Shown here: positions 11,801-20,000 of the stretch, piece by piece
Layout: each line of letters opens with the position of its first letter
How positions within the stretch are numbered: position 1 is the first letter of the stretch
NCBI GenBank assembly: GCA_904066235.2
Contig: CAJFCV020000003.1
Span: 11,594,001 to 11,658,000, forward strand
From: Bursaphelenchus xylophilus
Taxonomy: Eukaryota; Nematoda; Chromadorea; Rhabditida; Aphelenchoididae
Direction: 5' to 3'
Length of the DNA: 64,000 nt
The notes under the pieces: model-generated
Databases searched by the model: none
What the model was told of the DNA's origin: nothing
What the model saw: only the letters and a program-made list of their open reading frames with translations
Program-made: the position numbers and the translations under genes

Positions 11801-12090
11801 CATGAAAATACGGTGCAATCTCCACAAAAAACTTTTGCATTACAAAACCTCGCTATAACGAACAACTTCAGCGGTAAAAGTCAATCTTTGGTAAAAACGA
11901 ATCTCCGTACAACGAAACTCCTCTATAACGAATAGTTTTTATTTTTCTTGCGATTTGCTGTGCAGAGGTTCTATCGTATAGCCAAAAACTCCACTTACCT
12001 TTCCCTCTCCAAATTCCCCATATTTTTCTCCAAAATCGAGTCAATCGTAAAATTACCACTCAACTTCTCCACAGTACCGCTCATCCCCAT
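5819..12090 (-). CDS. NK-type homeodomain transcription factor with an N-terminal eh1 motif
   Basis: Exons (minus strand) 12090-11999, 11169-10894 and 5924-5819 join in phase to 157 residues. The start is MGMSG; an in-frame TGA lies just upstream. Residues 13-20 (NFTIDSIL) are an eh1-like Groucho-binding motif. The homeodomain is residues 41-100, with F8, L16, W48, F49, N51 and R53 in place and Tyr54, which is diagnostic of the NK-2 class (prefers CAAGTG-like sites). The tail is Pro/Gln rich (PPPFPAPLPSLQYYQQ). Exon 2 could also end at an in-frame TGA (10892-10890), but AAAG/GTGATT is a fair donor, the downstream acceptor CACCTTCAG is good, the phase fits, and an AATAAA follows exon 3. A whole channel gene sits in intron 2. 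The C. elegans counterpart may be ceh-28, not established. Confidence 0.8.
6070..6770. repeat. GCACNGTGC tandem array inside homeobox intron 2
   Basis: Three or four units of about 150-200 bp, each with paired palindromes flanking AAACAAAAACTCAGTTTT and a spacer reading GAAGATTTCAGTGTATAGCCAC. Confidence 0.8.
6781..6833. repeat. MITE-A terminal fragment
   Basis: The sequence CATCAAAATCTGAGCGTCGC followed by ACTTGAAGTACTTCCCCTG matches the right end of the complete MITE-A copies (12817-13264 and others). Only the terminal 50 bp remains. Confidence 0.75.
7024..10782 (+). CDS. Cys-loop ligand-gated ion channel subunit
   Basis: Exons 7024-7242, 8584-9206, 10416-10555 and 10595-10782 join in phase to 389 residues. 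The start is ATG 7024 (MRTMGAVGAL), which gives a signal peptide; an out-of-frame ATG at 6981 lies upstream. The extracellular domain has SWTDQRISWEP, the loop-A region FWVPP and a perfect Cys-loop (two Cys with 13 residues between them, YPYDKPSC). TM1 starts YYIHHVLLPLY, followed by a short linker and TM2, TM3 (YGTMIFAEVVFFIGYKI) and a C-terminal TM4 (FRYYLFLHALLSYYLLFF) with a very short M3-M4 loop. There is no vicinal Cys pair in loop C, so it is not an ACh-binding alpha type; ligand and ion selectivity are unknown. AATAAA at 10803-10808. It lies wholly inside intron 2 of the homeobox gene, on the other strand. Confidence 0.88.
7289..7439. mobile_element. MITE-B, complete copy in channel intron 1
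   Basis: A 151-bp element with inverted ends AGTCTGTCGGGAAGATAATG and CATTATTTTCCCGACAGACT. The interior carries GTCGCTG and GCGACA-type words. Related copies or halves occur at 99-121, 13429-13539, 29245-29383, 54336-54432 and 63234-63359. No coding capacity. Confidence 0.8.
7666..8010. repeat. Diverged MITE-A-like sequence
   Basis: CGTCGCCGAG, AAACGTTTTTTGGCCA, ATCTCGGTCGTTCC and CAAAGCGCAATCTAGG follow the order of the MITE-A interior (compare 12945-13200), but with many differences. The open frames in it are not supported as genes. Confidence 0.4.
8315..8484. mobile_element. LTR fragment, relative of the solo LTR at 53942
   Basis: About 170 bp is highly similar to 54094-54268 (CAAATCAATAGACAAATAGT through CGCGAAGTCGTGACA). 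On the minus strand it carries an AATAAA in the middle, as expected for an LTR R/U5 junction. The U3-like half is missing or diverged. Confidence 0.65.
9280..9950. repeat. About four units of a ~160-bp intronic tandem repeat
   Basis: Units share CGTATTTTACCTTAAAATC, a short spacer, AAAATCAAGATTTTTTGC, TTTTCTAGAGAAAACT and TTGATAGAAAATAGTATAAA. The CGTATTTTAC word is the dispersed 10-mer seen across the window. The rest of the intron up to the tRNA shows nothing recognisable. Confidence 0.65.
10273..10345 (+). tRNA. tRNA-Thr (anticodon CGU)
   Basis: A 73-nt cloverleaf. The acceptor GCCCGTG pairs with TTCGGGC (one T-T mismatch and a wobble); D arm GCTC..GAGC; anticodon stem TCTGT/ACAGA with loop CTCGTAA (anticodon CGT at 10306-10308, reads ACG); T arm CTAGG/CCTGG with loop TTCGAAT; discriminator A. 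Box A (TAGCTCAGTGG) and box B (GGTTCGAATCC) are intact. It lies in the last long intron of the channel gene, same strand. Confidence 0.93.
10803..10808 (+). terminator. Polyadenylation signal of the Cys-loop channel gene
   Basis: AATAAA, 20 nt after the TAA stop at 10780-10782. It is only about 85 bp from exon 2 of the enclosing homeobox gene. Confidence 0.8.
11262..11735. repeat. ~55-bp tandem repeat (GTGACATGTTATACGATG) in homeobox intron 1
   Basis: Eight or nine units of AGGTGTGACATGTTATACGA followed by TG(A/G)A and T-rich/A-rich arms (TTTTTCAAATTGAAAAAAAT). The final units (about 11665-11735) are in inverted orientation, so the block can form a large hairpin. A related core occurs in the tandem repeat at 23130-23960. 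Confidence 0.85.
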
Positions 12091-12816
12091 CCAAGTTCAA
12101 CTCCAATTCGGTGGCCAAGCCGACGTTTGTCTCGATTATGGCCAAGAGATGATGAGTCTTTTGGCGGCCACATCTGGTTGTTAACATTGCCGCACTGACT
12201 AATTGCCAACCCGGTTGTATAAAGAGAGAGCGGCGGCATTAAAGTTGTTGGCGAAGATGCGGGCTGATCGGCCTTTTGATTGGCCTCGGGGCTTGGCCAA
12301 ATGGTTTGGAGGGCTGGGAAGAGAGCGTAGGGGATACTGTAGTTTTATGAGGTGTCTGGAAATGAATGGAAATTGAGGGGAGAGAGGGGGAAAGGAGGGT
12401 TACCGGGAAAAACATGGATTTATGGATTTTTTGGCAACACAATTTTGCAAATTTATTTTTGAAAGTTTGATAAATATACCAGGGAAAGTAGCCGGACTGA
12501 TATTCAGCGTTTGGTGCGAAAAATGTCAGGGTGCGAGCAACAATAGAAAAAAGTCTTTTCCACGGTGCAGAAAGCTAGAAATTGCACAGTGCAAAAAGGC
12601 CTTTCAGCCCCCTAGGAAGGGTAATTCAAACCCCCATTGTTTTGCCCGTTTCAAATCACCCATAATGAAAAACTTAGAGCAATACAAAAATGCAAATTGG
12701 AGCCCCAGTATCCCTCCACACTGGGGCCCGGACCTTTGTTTTCGCACAGCGAATGCCACCAAAGTCATTCCAGCGAGTTTGCGAACGGAGTAGTACTCCA
12801 TATGGGTTAAAATTAA
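12091..12816. other. Upstream region of the homeobox gene, no gene seen
   Basis: Between the homeobox start and the MITE-A copy I see short open frames only, a GA-rich tract (about 12370-12405) and two isolated GCACNGTGC sites near 12560-12590. It presumably holds the homeobox promoter; no specific element could be assigned. Confidence 0.4.
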
Positions 12817-13264
12817 CAGGGGAAGTACTCCAAGTGCGACGCTCAGATTTTCTTTACATTTTGCACACACGTCGGGTATGGACTAAATATCAATTCCCGA
12901 AAGTTTTAGCTCGCGCTTTGCGGGCGCCGCCGAGATATCGAACGATTTTTGCCGCCGAGAGAGCACGCTAAACGTGGAGAGCGGTCAGAGAGAAAACCTC
13001 TTTTTGGCCATAACTTTGGCAGTTTCGTGCGGAAAAATTTGATTTTTGGTAAAAAAATTATCCTTTACGGTATAAATAGGCATGAAACTTTTCGTGCCGA
13101 AATTCGGCAAAAAGTCCTAAATTTTGGCCGACTTTCGATCTAAAGATCTCGGTTGTTCCTGCAAAGCGCGAGCTAGGATTCTCGCATATATCTTAGAGAA
13201 AATTATTCTAAATTTGTGCCAAGCTTCATCAAAATCTGAGCGTCGCACTTGGAGTACTTCCCTG
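12817..13264. mobile_element. MITE-A, complete copy (448 bp)
   Basis: Inverted ends CAGGGGAAGTACTCCAAGTG and CACTTGGAGTACTTCCCTG, continuing inward as CGACGCTCAGATTT. The interior contains CGGTCAGAGAG and GCCATAACTTTGGCAGTTTC. Near-complete copies lie at 35007-35446, 46701-47148 and 62541-62981; fragments at 6781-6833 and 37721-37976. Short open frames in it are repeat-derived. The target duplication is not certain. Confidence 0.88.
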
Positions 13265-13428
13265 TTAGAAAGGGAGGTATTTTGCTACATTTTTGATAGT
13301 TTCCGGATGCAAAATGGTCGGTTTTTCGCCACTGGATCAGGTTTTCCACTGTACTGATCCGTCATGAAAGTCGATGGTCTGTTTTTTGAAGATTGCATTG
13401 TCCGAAAAATTCCATTACTAGCCACTAT

Positions 13429-13539
13429 TTTCCCGACAGACTTTGATAAATTCTTCCACTAATTCGCGACGCAATTTATTTCCTCAGCGGCAATGCGATT
13501 TTCGCTGCGACAAAGTGCTCATTATTTTCCCGACAGACT
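13429..13539. mobile_element. MITE-B partial copies
   Basis: ATTTTCCCGACAGACTTTG and, 100 bp on, ATTATTTTCCCGACAGACTT occur in the same orientation. The DNA between resembles the right half of the 7289-7439 element (GCGACGCAATTTATT, CGATTTTCGCTGCGACAAAG). It looks like one right half added to a second end. Confidence 0.6.
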
Positions 13540-14224
13540 TATATCTTTACTACATGGTAACTGCCACCGTATTTTAGATTGAACTTTTCTTTGCCATCAG
13601 TTTGAATTATCGTATTTTACCTTAACTGATTACACCAAAACAACATAAATTTGCTTGGCGTTTACCGAGTTTATTTCGGCCCTAAACAAATTAACCAGTG
13701 GCCGGAAATCCATTAAATATGTTCTTCATCTGGCCCCCTTTCCTCTCGCGATTTTACCGCCTACTTGCGGCGGCGTTTTGAAGTGTGCCGAGAGGGTTAC
13801 GGTAAGTGGCATTTGCCGTGTTTTTATTCAATAAAAATCATCTTTTTTTGGTACGTATTTTACAAAATCAAAAAAAAAATTTTTTCCTAATTGAAGTATG
13901 AGGCTTCGGCTTCATTCAGAAAATATTTTTTCTTAAGATTACTGTACTTTTCCGGCTGTTTTTGACAAGTTTATTAAAATTGCGGGAAATTTCGGGGAAA
14001 AAAAGTAAATTATCCGCTTGAAAGCGCCGAAAACGGGCGACAAATACTTCAGATTTCTCATATGACATCTCAGAGAAGCCCTGAAGGGATTTCAATTAAA
14101 TTTTTTTTGAATTTGACTGCTACTTACTTTACATTACTTTACAATTACTACTTTGTAAATTACAATTTAACTTTTTGAAAAGTGGTAAAAATGGAAAATG
14201 TGGAACAAAATGGATACAACTCGG

Positions 14225-14751
14225 TAAAATACGATCTGCCACCTTGAGATTTAGCATTTTCTCGCCTAAAATACGGATTTTTTCGAAAAAAATTTTTTTA
14301 ATTTTTTTGAATTTTTTCATTTTTTTGTCGTATTTTAGGCAAAAATAAGGTGAGAACACTTATGATAAGCCTTCAAAATCAACGTTTTGGCATTTTTTTT
14401 GACTAAAATACGGGTTTTTTTTCGAAAAATTTTTTTTAATTTTTTTGAATTTTTTAATTTTTTTGTCGTATTTTAGGCGAAAATAATGTGAAAAAAATTA
14501 TGAGGGGCCTTCAAAATCAACGCGTTGGCATTTTTTTCGCCTAAAATACGGATTTTTTTCGAAATTTTTTTTTTATTTTTTTGAATTTTTTCATTTTTTT
14601 GTCGTATTTTAGGCAAAAATAAGGTGAAAAAAACTTATGATAAGCCTTCAAAATCAACGTTTTGGCATTTTTTTGACTAAAATACAAAGAAAAAAAAATT
14701 TTTTTTGATTTTTTTTTTTGAATTTTCAAAATTTTCAAAGTCGTATTTTAG
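14225..14751. repeat. ~125-bp tandem repeat just upstream of the bHLH coding exons
   Basis: About four units of TGATAAGCCTTCAAAATCAA, CGTTTTGGCATTTTTTTGAC, TAAAATACGG, long T/A tracts and GTCGTATTTTAGGC. Each unit carries the 10-mer CGTATTTTAG, and the last one supplies the apparent splice acceptor of the first recognised bHLH exon. The stretch 13540-14224 holds no recognisable gene; GTTACG/GTAAGTGG at about 13800 could be a 5' UTR donor. Confidence 0.75.
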
Positions 14752-16640
14752 GCCTGGCAAGGTGAACAAACCTATGATGACCCTCAAAAAGCAATTTACC
14801 CACAACAAAATTGGCAACCGAGCAATGAAATGGTCGAAAATAACGAGGGATTATATGGTAGGTCTAGTATAATATAATTCAATTTTTTGATGTAAAAAAA
14901 TAAATTGATCTAACTAATTTCAGATTCAGAAGAAAAACGGCCAGCCAATGTCCGGGAACGCCGGCGAATGTGTGGAATAAACGTCGCGTTTTTGGTAAAA
15001 AATTGATTTTTTGGTTTGCACGGTGCGAAATTTTATTTCTTTTTTTTTTCAAAAATTGCACTGTGCGGGTCATAAAATGGCAACGCAGTAATGTCAAAAA
15101 AACTTTTTTGTGGTTATTTTTAAAATACGTGGGTTCTTGCAAGTATTTTTTATCGCACAGTGCAAAAAAAAAATAATTTTTATGTTTCGCACAGTGCGAA
15201 TTTTTTTTTGAAAAATTGCACTGCGCGGATTCAAAAGTGGCAAAAACGTAATGTCAAAAGAATTTTTTTGTGTTTATTTTTAAAATACAATTCGTTTGGT
15301 TAGTGTCTTTTTTCTCGCACAGTGCAAAAAAACAATTTTGATTTTTCGCACAGTGCAAAAAATTTTTTTGAAAAATTGCACTGTGCGGGTCATAAAAGGG
15401 CAAAAAGTGCTGTCAAAAAATCACCATATGATCATTTGTAAAATACGTTGTTCTGGTAAGTGTTTTTTTCGCACAGTGCAAAAAATTTTCTTGAAAAATT
15501 GCACTGTGCGGGACATAAAATGGCAAAAAAGTGATGTCCAAAAAAATATTTTGTGATTATTTGTAAAATACGTTGTTCTGATTAGCGTTCTGTATTGTAC
15601 AGTGCAAAAAAATAATTTTGACTTTTCGCACGGTGCAAAAAATTCTTGTGAAAAATTGGACACTTCCGATGCAAAAATGGCAAAAAAAATGTTGTCAAAA
15701 GTCACCTTATGATCATTTGTAAAATACGGCTGCTCACACTATTGGTTTTTTATCGCACAGTGCAAAAAAATAATTTAGATTTTTCGCACAGTGCAAAAAA
15801 TTTTTTTCAAAAATTGCACTGTGCGGGACATAAAATGGCAAAAAAAGTGATGTCAAAAAAATATTTTGTGATTATTTGTAAAATACGCCGGCGGATACAA
15901 GTGATTTTTTACCGCACAGTGCAAAAAAAATAATTTTCATTTTTTGCACCGTGCAAAATCTTTTTTTGAAAAATTGCACTGTTCGGATACAAAAATGGCC
16001 AAAAAAATATTGTCAAAAAATCATTGTATGCTTATTTGTAAAATACGGAGTCATAAATTTTGCTTTTTTCGCCAAAAAAAATTAGATTTTTCGCACAGTG
16101 CAAAAAAAATTTTATTAAATTGCACAGTGCAAGGATAAAAATAATTCTTTTTGCACTGTGCTGAAGCAAAAAATACATTTTTTAGAGGCAAAAAATATAT
16201 TTTTCTCAAAAAACGGCAGGCGTATTTTAGGACCTTCGCAACAAAATCCCCACCTTCCCCTACGAAAAGAGGCTCTCCAAGATTGACACGCTGAACTTGG
16301 CCATCGCTTACATAAATATGTTGGAAGAAATCTTGGAGACGGATGTGGACCCACACACGTTTGTGCAGAATACAGTGAACATGGTGAGAAATGGACAGGA
16401 AATTAAGACGGTTTGGGGGACTAGCGGTGAGTTGCGATTACATTTTTCATAAAAAAAAAAAAAAAATATTTTTTTATTTTTTATCAAAGTTGTTCTGTAA
16501 ACATTAATTAATGGCCACACAACATTTTTTCATGCCCAAAAATGATTTTGAAACCCAAAAGAAAATACTTTTTTTCAGACCTAATGGCCCGACTAAATTG
16601 GATCCGCTGGGATTTGCTGGGAATGGCACCGGTTCGCTAA
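14752..16640 (+). CDS. hlh-13: bHLH transcription factor, Ptf1a/HLH-13 type (5' end uncertain)
   Basis: Exons 14752-14857, 14924-14994, 16231-16426 and 16579-16640 join in phase (about 144 residues). The basic region is [17 protein letters not shown], and the HLH continues across a 1.2 kb intron as [19 protein letters not shown] and [16 protein letters not shown]. This matches Ptf1a (NVRERRRM, [12 protein letters not shown], LAIxYIN) better than Twist or Atonal types. The tail [18 protein letters not shown] resembles the C-terminal motif of this class. Ptf1a-type proteins bind E-boxes as a heterodimer with an E protein. No in-frame ATG follows the acceptor at 14751 until 14830, so either a further 5' exon exists or translation begins at 14830. 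The symbol is by similarity from memory. Intron 2 is a GCACNGTGC array. Confidence 0.87.
15018..16162. repeat. GCACNGTGC array in bHLH intron 2, ~200-bp units
   Basis: About five units: GCACAGTGCAAAAAA, a short spacer, GCACAGTGCAAAAAATTTTT, GAAAAATTGCACTGTGCGGG, CATAAAATGGCAAAAA, TGTCAAAAAA and ATTTGTAAAATACG. Both dispersed motifs recur in every unit in fixed order, within the intron that splits the bHLH domain. Confidence 0.88.
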
Positions 16641-16876
16641 GCATCCACAGTTCATTTATAATGTCTATGCTGTAATTTAAACAGCATTTTCATTATCCGT
16701 CATTTCAATTTTGAGATTTTTTGATAAAAAATTGAAAAAATTTGAATTTTTGCCAAAATTTTTGATTTTAGGGGATTTTAAGGTAGTAGACAACAGTTTG
16801 GCTATAAAATAGTATTTGAAATGACCCTATCATAGTGTCAGCTATATAAAAAATATTTTCATTACAATATACAATG

Positions 16877-16903
16877 TTTATTTAACGATTTATGACCAAT
16901 AAA
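16877..16903. terminator. Overlapping convergent polyadenylation signals
   Basis: AATAAA on the - strand (16882-16877) serves the cysteine-rich gene, whose stop is at 17038. AATAAA on the + strand (16898-16903) can serve the bHLH gene (stop 16640). The + signal lies beyond the - signal, so the two transcripts would overlap tail to tail by a few tens of bases. Confidence 0.55.
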
Positions 16904-17037
16904 TAAGAAAAAATCAAAAAAATTTGGGAAAAATCTCATTTCGTAAATTTCAAAAAACTGATGTTAAGTACAACGTTAATTCTTTCTCTAGTAAATTCTC
17001 AAAGCCTTCGACTACATTTTAACATCAAATCCGGCCT

Positions 17038-20000
17038 TTATGGCCCACTAAAAGCCCGTTGTTTTTGGCCGAAAAGTTGCTCCACCCCATTCAAAAACGT
17101 GTTGATATTCAGTGGGTCGTCCGGATTGGAGCATCTCAATCCACCGATGAAACTCGATTGTTTGTAGCCGCATTGGCATTGACACAACCCGAAACGGCAT
17201 TCCGCGAATTCGGGGCATTGCTTCGAAGACAAACAGCGGTCTCCGAGACTTGACTTCACAAGACATTTATCGGCCATGGGAACCTCGTCGATTGGACAGG
17301 TCTTCACGCAAGAGGGGAAACGGTCGTCGTTGGACTGAAAAATGGGAAAAATTGAGGTCTTGGAATAATTTATTTTTCAAAAAAAAAAAAAAAAAAAAAA
17401 AATTTTTTTTTAATTTTTACCTTGGTCCCCCCTTACCATTTTTTTAGACCTCATGACAAAAAATCCTGGGAATTTTCCGCGGCTTCGCACCGTGAATTTC
17501 GGCCCATAAAATCCTGTCGCGACATGTCGCAGAAACGGTTTGTCGCTAGCGACAAACGGGAATCGCGCGCGACAAAGTGCAAAAAACGAAATTGCACTGT
17601 GCAAGTGGTCTTTTCACTCACTTTTCGGGGCGGTTCACTGCAGGATGAGCCAAGTCTTTCCCCTTGGGTGGTCAACTCTTCCTCCCAAAATTTTGTTTTT
17701 GTCAAGATTAATATAAACTTCTTCATGTTTTAATCTGCATGTTTCGACAGGACAATAACCCCACAAGTAAGTCAAGTTATCCCTCTTTCTCACTAAGCAA
17801 CAATTTTTTGCATTACATAAGTTTATCCTTGCACATTTAGCCATTGTTGCAGGTATACAAATTTAGCTGAATGCTGTTCGTTCTTGCGATTCCATGAACG
17901 AAATTTGAAAGTCTTCCCCACAAAAGAACCGACGTCGAGCCTTCTTCGTGCCAGAATTGTTTCAGCCTGAAAGGACTTACAGTTTTTTTGTTGATTCGAT
18001 TTTCGATATTACACTAGGTACTTTTATCAAATTGCAGGCAAAATCTAACGTTTTTGAAGTTTAACCCCGGGAATCTACAAAGGTGAGCCATTACTAAACC
18101 GTCCCCAACATAAATATTCTTTCAAACCCGGGTTTGAGATGTTTTAGGGTCTACGTGATCAAGTATAACGTGGATCTAAAAAAGTCAAAAATACCTCGCA
18201 TGCTGTTCTAAACATGTTTTAGACCGACTAGGGACCTTTGAAATATGGTTTGCGAAGTATTAATACGCATCTATGGCCGCAGATACATCAAAGTTGTTCC
18301 ATGCCTAAAATCGGGAAAAAATCAAAAACGACAATAAAAGGGGGGAAATCACTGTTACGACGTTAAGAATGTTAAAAGAAAGTTTTATTGTCCATTTAGA
18401 CCATATATGACGTAAAACGTGACCTAATCTCGTCTTAAACTTACGAGAGTACCTAGTGTAATATCTAAAATCGAATCAACAAAAAAACTGTAAGTCCTTT
18501 CATGCTGAAACAATTCTGGCACGAAGAAGGCTCGACGCCGGTTCTTTTGTGGGGAAGACTTTCAAATTTCGTTCATGGAATCGCAAGAACGAACAGCATT
18601 CAGCTAAATTTGTATACCTGCAACAATGGCTAAATGTGAAAGGATAAACTTATGTAATGCAAAAAATCATTGCATATTTAGAAAGAGGGTTAATTTAACT
18701 TACTTTTAGAGTTATTGTCCTGTCGATGTATGTAGATTAAAACGTAAAGAAATTTATATTAATCTTGACAAAAAAGAATTTTGAGAGGAAGAGTTGACCA
18801 TCCAAGGAGAAAGACTTGGCTCATCCTGCAGTGCGGTTGCACGGTGCAAAATGTTTTTCCAAATTATCGCGCAAAATGCACAGTGCAGAGTCGCAAAAAA
18901 TTCCCAAGACTCTTTTGCAGCGAGCAGCACAGTGCAAGTTTTAGTTTTCCGCACTGTGCAAAAAATAAATTGCACTGTGCAGATCGTGGGATTGACAAAA
19001 ATAAAAAAAAATTTTTCCACTGTGTATTTTAGATCTTAATGAATCTTTCAGACACAAAATTTTTTTTATTTGCAGTCATTGCACAGTGCAATTACCAAAA
19101 GTATTATTTGCACTGTGCAAAAAAGAAAATTGCACAGTGCAGATCGTAAATTTGAAGAAAATGCAAAAAAACTTTTTTACTGTATTTTTTAGCCTCTACT
19201 CAATCGTCCGGCATCAAAATTTTTTTCTATGTATCTCATTGCACTGTGCAATCTTAGAAAAAATACTTTGCACTGTGCAGTAAAAATTGAAATTTTGCAC
19301 CGTGCAAAAAAAGGTAAACTAGTCCGTGTCGTATTTTACAATTTTTACAATGACATTTTTTATTGTTAACTTTATTTTTGGCACGGTAATTTTTTCAAAA
19401 AAAAAAAAAAAAATTTTTTGAAATTAAAAAAAATTTTTTTTCAAAAATCTCGAAGATCGAATTTTTGATGATTTCTTCACGTATTTTACCCTCAAATCTT
19501 CCCCACTCACCTCTCTGAATCCCAATCTGCATCTGCATTGCCCATTCAAACACTGCATACTAACCCCTCCTTCGCACTGTGCATCGTCCTGACAAGGGTC
19601 GTCGCGGTGCGCCACACTCAAACACTGCCCATTACTGTAGATGGGGGTGGGATCGCGGCAGGGCAGTGGGCAACACAGAGAGGCTTTCCAGCCGGGCTCA
19701 CTGACCGTGAAACAGAAATGCGTCAATTTCCGGCACTTTTGCTCTTCCGGAGAGGCCGCGTCACAGGATTGACTGAAATTATGTTGTTTAAAGTGGTTTA
19801 AAATACGGTTTTCATAGAATTTACGGTTTAAAAACAAAGAAAAAAGTTTTTTTTTTAATCTAAAATCATCAAGATTTTTCTGAATTTTTGATTTTTTTCT
19901 TGCACTGTGCAAAATTTTTTATTCTAAATTTTGCAAAAGATACGAAGAAAAGTGACGATTTAGAAGAGTATTTCACAATTCTACATTACTATATGTAATG

